Shown: piece by piece, positions 58,070-64,000 of the stretch
Position numbering within the stretch: the stretch's first letter is position 1
How the letters are laid out: every line of letters starts with the position of its first letter
From: Candidatus Sulfuricurvum sp. RIFRC-1
GTDB lineage: Bacteria; Campylobacterota; Campylobacteria; Campylobacterales; Sulfurimonadaceae
Direction: 5' to 3'
Length of the DNA stretch: 64,000 bases
Assembly: GCF_000310245.1 (NCBI RefSeq)
Contig: NC_020505.1
Coordinates: 1,522,001 to 1,586,000 of the forward strand
Made by a program: the position numbers and the translations under genes
The notes under the pieces: model-generated
Databases searched by the model: none
Seen by the model: the letters and a program-made list of their open reading frames with translations, nothing else
Told to the model about the DNA's origin: nothing

Positions 58070-58089
58070 GACGTGGTAAGATTTTACCA

Positions 58090-58287
58090 TTATTTAACTG
58101 GAACTTTCCCGATACTCTCATTAACAGTGATTGTGTCTTCTGTACTGCCGTAATACATTTTTGCGGCAACAAAAATGGCACCAATCAACAAACCGCTGAT
58201 AATAACCGCCCAAACAATCCGTTTTTTTGGCCCTTTAAGGGTATTATAGTCCTCGATAGAACTGAGTGTTGGTTCATTGTCTTTCAT
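58090..58287 (-). CDS. Small single-pass membrane protein, unknown
   Basis: A 65-residue protein with an acidic cytoplasmic start (MKDNEPTLSSIEDYNTLKG), a PKKR stop-transfer signal, one membrane helix (about 25-43, VWAVIISGLLIGAIFVAAK) and a short outer tail. AGGAGAAC before the ATG is a fair ribosome binding site. It stands alone between the tonB terminator and a REP-like hairpin. No family is recognised. Confidence 0.65.
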   Translation of the reverse strand: MKDNEPTLSSIEDYNTLKGPKKRIVWAVIISGLLIGAIFVAAKMYYGSTEDTITVNESIGKVPVK

Positions 58288-58339
58288 TAGGTTCTCCTCT
58301 AATATAGTGATAAGAATCGTAACAATATTAACCTACAAA

Positions 58340-58356
58340 CGGTTAATGAATAACCG
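58340..58356 (-). terminator. Terminator-like hairpin after tonB
   Basis: CGGTTA and TAACCG form a 6-bp stem with a 5-base loop; on the minus strand TTTG follows. It lies about 40 bases past the tonB stop. Confidence 0.4.
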
Positions 58357-58394
58357 CTAAAACAACGCTTTAAGTTTGTTTATTTAGACGTCAC

Positions 58395-59072
58395 TTATGT
58401 ACGGACTTTCAATGCGTAATTTAAAGGGACGGTAATACGAACCGTTTGAGGCGGTTGTGGGAAATATTCTGATACTTTCTGTACCAATGCCATCGCATCA
58501 TCATCCAAAAGTTCATAACCTGAACTTCCCATAATTCGGATATCTTCTACATCACCGTTTTGTTTAAGCCGAAACGTCACTTTTACCGCTCCTTCTTGTT
58601 TTAAACGGACAGCTTGCGATGGATATTTACGATATTTAACCAATAACTCCCGTATAGTCGAGAGGTGATCATCTAAATATTGCTCTTCCATATTAACCGG
58701 CGGTGTAACCGGCATAAGTTTAACAACAGGTATTATTTTTGGCTCAGGCTGAGCCACTTGAGCCACTGCAACCGGCTGAGATGGAACAACAACCTCTTGA
58801 ACCTTTGGTTCAGGTTCTTGTGCTTTCACAATTGGTTCTGGTATTCTAGGAACAATAGGTTTCGCTTCTACAGGTTCTATTTTTTGTGGTATCGGCAAAG
58901 TTGATTTTACTATCGGCTGCACTTGATTAGCAGGTGAAGATTCCTTCAAAGCCAACTCTAAAACAATTTCTTCTTCTTTTTCCTCTTTTGGCAGTGTGCT
59001 CAAAGCAACCGCACCCGTAATAATTCCGGCATGCAGAACTATAGAGAGGAGAAAGGAACGTTTCGTTTTCAT
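58395..59072 (-). CDS. tonB: TonB-type energy transducer
   Basis: The 225-residue protein has one N-terminal helix (about 7-24), a Pro/Glu/Val-rich periplasm-spanning part (about 40-120, with repeats such as EPIVKAQEPEPKVQEVV) and a C-terminal TonB domain: VKYRKYPSQAVRLKQEGAVKVTFRLKQNGDVEDIRI, then EYFPQPPQTVRITVPL. It passes proton-motive energy to the outer-membrane receptors encoded upstream. It overlaps exbD by four bases. Confidence 0.92.
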   Translation of the reverse strand: MKTKRSFLLSIVLHAGIITGAVALSTLPKEEKEEEIVLELALKESSPANQVQPIVKSTLPIPQKIEPVEAKPIVPRIPEPIVKAQEPEPKVQEVVVPSQPVAVAQVAQPEPKIIPVVKLMPVTPPVNMEEQYLDDHLSTIRELLVKYRKYPSQAVRLKQEGAVKVTFRLKQNGDVEDIRIMGSSGYELLDDDAMALVQKVSEYFPQPPQTVRITVPLNYALKVRT

Positions 59073-59452
59073 GATTCCCTCTTGGTCACAATCGAAATTT
59101 TCTCAATATTTTGAAGTTTTAGCTGATCAAGAATAAAAATAAAATCATTGAAAAAGGCTTTTTTATCCCCCAATACACTGACACTCGCATCACTGCCCAG
59201 AGTGGTGATTACTTGGCTCAACTCACTTTGGCTCATCTCTTTTCCATTCCAGTACAACACCCCATTTTCACTGATAGCAATTTCAATCTTCTGCGGCGGA
59301 GTTTCTTTGGCACTTGCCGCTTTCGGAAGATCGAGTTTGATCGCTCCCGAAGCAACAAACGTCGAGATTGTCAGAACAATCGCCAGAAGAACCAATACCA
59401 CATCAATCAATGGAACGACATTGATTCCTTCCACTCGTTTAAGCGCGCGCAT
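59069..59452 (-). CDS. exbD: ExbD/TolR family protein
   Basis: The 127-residue protein has one membrane helix at about 12-32 (VVPLIDVVLVLLAIVLTIST) with the key aspartate in PLIDV, and a periplasmic domain with IAISENGVLYWNGKEMS. With ExbB it forms the proton-driven motor for TonB. Its start overlaps the exbB end by 14 bases. Confidence 0.93.
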   Translation of the reverse strand: MRALKRVEGINVVPLIDVVLVLLAIVLTISTFVASGAIKLDLPKAASAKETPPQKIEIAISENGVLYWNGKEMSQSELSQVITTLGSDASVSVLGDKKAFFNDFIFILDQLKLQNIEKISIVTKRES

Positions 59453-59861
59453 CTTCCCATTTCCCCATCAATAGATCCATCTTACGCAGACATGCACTGT
59501 AGATCATCATGGACGGAATCGCTACTAACAATCCTAACGCCGTCGCTTTGAGTGCCAGTGATAGTCCAATGACGACAGTGGAGGGTTCCATTCCCCCGCT
59601 TTGTCCGATTTCGTAAAATACCACCATAATCCCTGCAACGGTCCCGAGCAATCCCACGTAGGGTGCGTTTGACCCGATCACTGAAATCGTAGTCAAGTTT
59701 TTAGAGAGTTCAGCTTCAGCACGATTTTTTGTTTCATAACTTTCTAAATTGACGGAACGATAGTAAAAAAATCGCTCAATTCCATACGCGAACGCGATAA
59801 CACTCATTACACCTAATATACTCAATGTCGCATAATCGACCACTAACTTTAACGCTTCCAT
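59439..59861 (-). CDS. exbB: ExbB/TolQ family protein
   Basis: A short, 140-residue ExbB with three membrane helices. The conserved core is SNAPYVGLLGTVAGIMVVFYEIG (about 62-84), followed by GLSLALKATALGLLVAIPSMMIY. It is shorter than E. coli ExbB (244) but normal for this type. It precedes exbD and tonB in the same transcript. Confidence 0.93.
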   Translation of the reverse strand: MEALKLVVDYATLSILGVMSVIAFAYGIERFFYYRSVNLESYETKNRAEAELSKNLTTISVIGSNAPYVGLLGTVAGIMVVFYEIGQSGGMEPSTVVIGLSLALKATALGLLVAIPSMMIYSACLRKMDLLMGKWEDARA

Positions 59862-59889
59862 TTCTTCTTCCTTTATGTCATTTTATTGA

Positions 59890-60573
59890 TTATGTATCTG
59901 CCCACGTACGGAGTAGATTATGATAAATACTCGTAAGTTTGACCGTATCCTCATCATCCCCCAACCGCTCACGAAATGCCATGATCGACATATCCAAATC
60001 AAACAATAATCGGCGTCGGTCTGTCTCACGAATCATACTCTCTAACCACGTAAAGCAGGAAATACGCGCTCCGCGAGTCACCGGTTCAACCCGATGAACA
60101 CTTGATGAGGGATAAAGCACTAAATCCCCTGCCGGAAGTTTGACAACTTGTGATCCGAAGGTATCCTCGATCACTAATTCTCCCCCATCATATTCCTCAG
60201 GATCAGAGAAAAAGAGGGTAAAAGAGAGGTCACTCCGTACCCGTTTACCACCGCCTCGCATGGTACGAACCGCATTATCAACATGGTTGCCGAACGTATT
60301 AAATTCACCCGTATAACAGTTGAATAACGGAGGGAAAATCTTTTTCGGTAATGCCGCCGTAAAAAATAGCGCGTTATTACTCAGGGCATCTAACACAATT
60401 TTTTGCAACGCTACAGCCGCTTCTGACTCTTCGGGAAGCTGCAAATTATTTTTCGCTTTTGCCGCCTGTGTACCGCTGGTAACATTACCGTCCACCCACG
60501 TCGAGGATGTCAGAATTTCACGGCATTGTGCCACCTGCTCAGAGGTGAGTACGCCCGGTATATAGAGTAACAT
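59890..60573 (-). CDS. Fe(II)/2-oxoglutarate-dependent hydroxylase, PiuC/YbiX type
   Basis: The 227-residue PKHD-type dioxygenase has the iron ligands in GNHVDNAVR (HxD, about 93-101) and in [15 protein letters not shown] (distal His, then the 2-oxoglutarate arginine). YbiX/PiuC genes lie next to Fiu/PiuA siderophore receptors in many bacteria, as here. The substrate is not known; a role in iron uptake is inferred from that linkage. Confidence 0.92.
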   Translation of the reverse strand: MLLYIPGVLTSEQVAQCREILTSSTWVDGNVTSGTQAAKAKNNLQLPEESEAAVALQKIVLDALSNNALFFTAALPKKIFPPLFNCYTGEFNTFGNHVDNAVRTMRGGGKRVRSDLSFTLFFSDPEEYDGGELVIEDTFGSQVVKLPAGDLVLYPSSSVHRVEPVTRGARISCFTWLESMIRETDRRRLLFDLDMSIMAFRERLGDDEDTVKLTSIYHNLLRTWADT

Positions 60574-60627
60574 GTTTATTTCCTTTGCCTAAGTTTTGAA
60601 GTTAAAAGACTCAAATCCTCTAACTTT

Positions 60628-60647
60628 AAAACTCCCGCAGGGGGAGT
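60628..60647 (-). terminator. Hairpin after the receptor gene
   Basis: ACTCCC and GGGAGT pair around a short G/C-rich loop; TTTTAA follows on the minus strand. It lies just past the receptor stop and before piuC, so it may lower downstream expression. Confidence 0.5.
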
Positions 60648-60653
60648 AAGGTT

Positions 60654-62957
60654 TTAAAAGAATTTGTAGTCCAGTGTAATCTGAGCCGTCCGTCCGGTTC
60701 CCGGAACAACGAATCCTCCATTGATATAGGCCGATTCATAATATGTCATGTCCAAAAGGTTTTTTACATTAAGCTGAACAGCATAGTTTTTCTGAACATA
60801 CGCGATCATCCCATCATAACGGATATAACTTGGTGCGGTATTCGGATTAAAAACATTTGTCGGACTTTCATTTGCATAACTGTAAACAGCACGATCCCCT
60901 TTACCCTCAATTCCACCACCGATTTTCCATCCGCTGCCAAGTTTGTACGTTGTCCAGAGATTAAAAGTGTAATCCGTTGAATTCGGCGGTTTTTGACCGA
61001 TGTACATATCATCTTTACCCGGTGTAACGGCATCCACTTCCGGGTCCATAAGCGCAACACCTGCAAATACATCCCAATTATCAGTGATGCGACCCGCAAC
61101 TTCGAGTTCGATACCGTCCGTATGGCGCTCTTTTGAGAGTATCGGATTGCTTGATGCACTTGCTACGTCAGTGTTGCGTTCCCACTCTTTGATCGTACGG
61201 TAAATTGCTGTGCGTAAGGAAAGATCACCTTCAAAGAGTTCAAATTTTGCACCAAGTTCATACGTTTTACTGCGTTCAGGATCATAGGCATTGGAAAACG
61301 AGTAAAGATCCCCTGTCGTATTAAATGAATTATTCCAAGCAAGATAATAATGTTGTTGTTTACTCAGCTGATACGATAATCCGGCACGGTAACTCATCTC
61401 ATTAAAATGGAGCTCCCCATTTTGCACCATATCCGCTCCGGTGTAGTAATCCATATTTAACCAATCTTTACGAAAACCTGCCATTACTTTCCACTTAGGA
61501 GCCACCTCGACAATGTCCTGTGCGTAGAGTGCCCACGTACGTCCTTTATACCCACCGCTGATATTGCGTTCTTTATTGCCATAGACTGCTTTATAAGCAT
61601 CGGGAAGCATTGAACCTGATTCCGCTGTGGTTGGCATAGAAGCGGCCCATCGTGTACCTGTCGTTGCATACTGATACCAGATTCCATTGCTTGCCAGTGC
61701 ACGTTGCCCATTGGATGGAGCCGCCGGAAGTCCATTAGTCGCTCCGTTAGCCAAAGATATATTTGGATAATAGGCTGATAACCCGTCATGCCCCCACCGC
61801 ACTTGTTCTTCTCGTAAAAACTCAGTCCCGACCAATGCTTCATGTTTCAGTCCAAGGGCTTCAAACTGCGTCGTGAAATCATTTTGCCATGTATCGGTTT
61901 TCTCTTTCGCACCGTTTCCTTTTGTACCTCTGGTAATTGTAGTGTCTGGGCCACTGGTCGTATCATACCCACCCGGTGCAGTTGCCCAGTTATCACGTAA
62001 ATAATCGGCATGACGTATCACGGAACGAAGCTGTGTATCTTTAGAGAATTTATGGGTATAACTGGCCGTTGTAATATTGACACGATTATCTTCATAGTCA
62101 TCGGTGAATCCATAAAACACTTCGTTCCCTACATCGGCAGGTCTTTTGGTAGCACTGTCAAACGGAACACCATAATCGGGAGTAATATGTGTTTTCAGAT
62201 AATAATGGGATAAACTGAACTCATTATCGGTATTAAGTCCAAACGTCATTGTCGGAGCAATACCAACGGTTTCATTATAAACATCATCGCGGGTACTTCC
62301 AGAATCCATCCCCATCGCATTGAGACGAAATGCTGTCGTATCGTTTAGCATCACGTTCACATCAGCTGAAGCACGTTTATATTCATCCGTACCGACAGTG
62401 ATAGAGAGTTTGCCAAAATTTTCAGCTTCCGCATCTTTACTCACCTGATTGATAACGCCACCCGCTTGACCACGACCGAATAACATCGCCGCACCGCCGC
62501 GCAGAACGTCAACGGATTCGAGATTAAATGTATCACGGTTATACTGAGCGACATCACGGATACCGTCAAGATATAAATCCCCGAAAGTATAGAATCCGCG
62601 AAGATTCATATTATCCCCGATACGTCCACCTTCTGCAGCATTGAAAGTGAGCCCGGATACATTACTAAGCGCTTCTTTTAGGGTAAATTCCGATTTGTCG
62701 TGTAACAACTCTTTCGTTACCACCGTAATTGCCTGAGGTACATCATGAGCTAATTGCCCAGTTTTGGCAGTTTTAGAAATGCCCGGCTGATAGCGAGGAA
62801 GTTCTATTTCTACCGCCTCTTGAATATCAATGGCTTCAATAGTAGCATTAGAATCAGCAGTAGAGGCCAATAATGAGCTCGCACTCATACTAAGAAGCAT
62901 AGCTCCGATTGGGAGCATTTGCGAATGTAAAAAACGGTTATGATAGGCCATAGGCAC
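60654..62957 (-). CDS. TonB-dependent siderophore receptor (Fiu-like)
   Basis: The 767-residue outer-membrane receptor has a signal peptide (to about residue 30), a TonB-box-like segment, a plug domain (DVPQAITVVTKELLHDKSEFTLKEALSNVSGLTF, MNLRGFYTFGDLYLDGIRDVAQYNRDTFNLESVDVLRGGAAMLFGRGQAGGVIN) and a beta-barrel ending in TAQITLDYKFF with C-terminal Phe. The closest known type is Fiu, which takes up catecholate siderophores; the neighbouring PiuC/YbiX gene supports that. TonB and ExbBD are encoded downstream. Confidence 0.93.
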   Translation of the reverse strand: MPMAYHNRFLHSQMLPIGAMLLSMSASSLLASTADSNATIEAIDIQEAVEIELPRYQPGISKTAKTGQLAHDVPQAITVVTKELLHDKSEFTLKEALSNVSGLTFNAAEGGRIGDNMNLRGFYTFGDLYLDGIRDVAQYNRDTFNLESVDVLRGGAAMLFGRGQAGGVINQVSKDAEAENFGKLSITVGTDEYKRASADVNVMLNDTTAFRLNAMGMDSGSTRDDVYNETVGIAPTMTFGLNTDNEFSLSHYYLKTHITPDYGVPFDSATKRPADVGNEVFYGFTDDYEDNRVNITTASYTHKFSKDTQLRSVIRHADYLRDNWATAPGGYDTTSGPDTTITRGTKGNGAKEKTDTWQNDFTTQFEALGLKHEALVGTEFLREEQVRWGHDGLSAYYPNISLANGATNGLPAAPSNGQRALASNGIWYQYATTGTRWAASMPTTAESGSMLPDAYKAVYGNKERNISGGYKGRTWALYAQDIVEVAPKWKVMAGFRKDWLNMDYYTGADMVQNGELHFNEMSYRAGLSYQLSKQQHYYLAWNNSFNTTGDLYSFSNAYDPERSKTYELGAKFELFEGDLSLRTAIYRTIKEWERNTDVASASSNPILSKERHTDGIELEVAGRITDNWDVFAGVALMDPEVDAVTPGKDDMYIGQKPPNSTDYTFNLWTTYKLGSGWKIGGGIEGKGDRAVYSYANESPTNVFNPNTAPSYIRYDGMIAYVQKNYAVQLNVKNLLDMTYYESAYINGGFVVPGTGRTAQITLDYKFF

Positions 62958-63034
62958 TCCTTAAGTTATGGAAGTGGCTGGCTATAGGCTTAAAAGGAGA
63001 ATGAAAAGCGTTGGCTGGCTAAATAATTTGAAAG

Positions 63035-63057
63035 CAAATGATAATTACTTTCATTTG
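63035..63057. promoter_or_regulatory. Fur-box-like palindrome
   Basis: CAAATGA and TCATTTG flank an AT-rich centre that includes GATAATTA. The site lies about 80 bases upstream of the receptor start and resembles the GATAAT-type Fur consensus. Iron repression of the locus is the natural reading. Confidence 0.55.
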
Positions 63058-63091
63058 TAGAAATATAACTCATCTAAAGAGAGATGTCAAT

Positions 63092-63108
63092 AGTGATAAG
63101 CATTATTA
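63092..63108. promoter_or_regulatory. Second Fur-box-like site
   Basis: AGTGATAAGCATTATTA, with TGATAA facing TTATTA, lies between the two receptor genes and about 135 bases upstream of the Fiu-like receptor start. It is less symmetric than the first site. Confidence 0.4.
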
Positions 63109-63173
63109 AGTAAATCAATTATGAACGTTAAGATCATCTTAAGGGATAAATCCCTTAACAGAAAGAAGAAGTT

Positions 63174-64000
63174 TTACCAGCTCCCTTCTAGAGTAACGAG
63201 GAAATGGAAGCGGGAGTTTTCATGATCGATTTGAGTTTCACTCAGAACCCCAGAGCTATAACGTTTTGAGGTTGTAGTAATGCTCTCTTGGGTAATATTT
63301 TTGAGATTTAACCCTACTTTATAGGTGGAATCAAGCCGTTTGGATGCATAGAGGTCGAGTGCTCCGTGCCCCTCTTGGGATTCTGCGATGCCGCTAAGAT
63401 CAATCGGATCATCGTATCCGCTCACATAACGATACGCAGCACCATACGTCAAGCGATACGCTTGCAGCCGATGATCGATTCCGATGTTATAGATATAATC
63501 ATGTGTCCCTTTGATTGTCCGCTTGACTCCATCGGTAACGAGAGAGGAATTTTGAAAAGTTGCATTCGCGAATATACCTAAGCCGCTGACATACGATTCC
63601 AATGATTTTTTGAGTTCTAACTCCAAACTCCAAAGCTTCCCTTCACCCGCATTTCTTGGACGTTCGACATATCGACCCGATTCAAAGGTTGTCAGTTTTT
63701 CAATTTTATCGTTGATATCCCGATAAAAACCGCCGATACTCATAATCCCTTTATCCTCAAAGAAATGCTCATAACGGACTTCGTAACTGAGAGCGGATTC
63801 TTCTTTGAGATTCGGATTTCCGGTGATATCAGGGTGGTTAAGATCATTTTCATCGAGCGAGCTGTCTAGTGAGGAAGAGAGTTCATCAAGACGGGGAAGC
63901 TTTACCGTTTTGGCAACGCTTGCACGCAGATTATCATTCTCACTCAGTTTGTAAAGAGCATGAAAGGATGGAGCGAAATAGTCGATATCGATATTCTGAT
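63174..64000 (-). CDS. TonB-dependent receptor, C-terminal part (runs off window)
   Basis: Read from 64000 down, one frame stays open to the stop at 63174, giving 275 residues of beta-barrel; an internal ATG at 63743 is not a true start because the frame continues upstream with barrel-like sequence (VAKTVKLPRLDELSSS, ITGNPNLKEESALSYEVRYEH). The end ENSRFHFLVTLEGSW has the C-terminal aromatic residue of outer-membrane proteins. The pattern 'NPNLKEE...YE.GYE' is typical of TonB-dependent receptors. The plug and ligand are outside the window. Confidence 0.85.
   Translation of the reverse strand, partial: QNIDIDYFAPSFHALYKLSENDNLRASVAKTVKLPRLDELSSSLDSSLDENDLNHPDITGNPNLKEESALSYEVRYEHFFEDKGIMSIGGFYRDINDKIEKLTTFESGRYVERPRNAGEGKLWSLELELKKSLESYVSGLGIFANATFQNSSLVTDGVKRTIKGTHDYIYNIGIDHRLQAYRLTYGAAYRYVSGYDDPIDLSGIAESQEGHGALDLYASKRLDSTYKVGLNLKNITQESITTTSKRYSSGVLSETQIDHENSRFHFLVTLEGSW

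Noticed and set aside
63174-63743. Complete 189-residue protein starting at 63743
   Set aside because: The frame stays open upstream to the window edge with receptor-type barrel sequence, so the ATG is internal.
1-64000. tRNA, rRNA and CRISPR arrays
   Set aside because: No cloverleaf with GGTTCGA-type T-arm, no rRNA segment and no regularly spaced repeats were seen in the intergenic regions.

Overview
The window reads as a chromosomal segment from a Campylobacterota (Epsilonproteobacteria) bacterium, most like the Sulfurimonadaceae (Sulfuricurvum/Sulfurimonas type). The main reasons are: (i) the run serA - small membrane protein - rpsA - ispH - aroA - pheT - pheS - divergent HIT gene, which as I remember it matches Helicobacter pylori HP0397-HP0404; (ii) a MutS7-type MutS fused to an HNH nuclease, described from epsilonproteobacteria, octocoral mitochondria and giant viruses; (iii) a UbiD-family decarboxylase of the kind assigned to futalosine-type menaquinone synthesis, placed in a heme gene cluster. 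Nearly all the DNA is coding. Genes are tightly packed and often overlap by 1-4 bases. No rRNA, tRNA, CRISPR array or complete transposase was found.

Layout. 1-2335 is an AT-rich accessory patch downstream of dnaE: a cut-off membrane protein, a D12-class adenine methyltransferase, a chorismate mutase, and a small PBECR-like putative nuclease gene lying between the real dnaE 3' end and a second, diverged copy of that 3' end. 2339-8382 holds dnaE, yaiI, a DUF1566 protein, a DJ-1 protein and efp. 8585-14053 is a tripartite RND efflux operon whose inner-membrane pump is split into two genes. 14060-20118 holds a FapA-like protein, selO (start codon inside a 19-bp hairpin) and a large soluble sensor with a CheW domain. 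20122-23052 is mutS7-HNH. 23210-25341 is a small stress-type operon (MarR regulator, pirin, YceI, CDGSH) with one operator-like sequence at two places.

25342-27084 is a second accessory patch: an Abi_2-family abortive-infection gene between 45-bp direct repeats, next to a palindromic MITE-like element. 27085-36707 is the conserved serA-to-HIT block. 36821-47569 carries argH, a cytochrome c, and the heme/quinone/prenyl cluster (UbiD decarboxylase, hemC, a Dsb protein, fxsA, proS, hemA, prenyl synthase, secreted unknown). 47725-54742 holds ftsL-like, rsmH, bioA, a PpiD/SurA-like chaperone, ftsA, ftsZ and a J-domain protein. 54739-58287 holds an Mla-type ATPase, a DUF4149 protein, prmC, an M48 protease and a small membrane protein. 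58395-64000 is an iron-uptake locus: TonB, ExbD, ExbB, a PiuC hydroxylase, a Fiu-like siderophore receptor and the C-terminal part of a second TonB-dependent receptor, with Fur-box-like sequences between the receptors.

Most promising for new biology: the dnaE-end insertion with its PBECR-like gene and structured non-coding tail, the repeat-bounded Abi cassette, the methyltransferase-membrane protein pair at the left edge, and the hairpin that occludes the selO start. All functions are inferred from reading the sequence; no database search was run.
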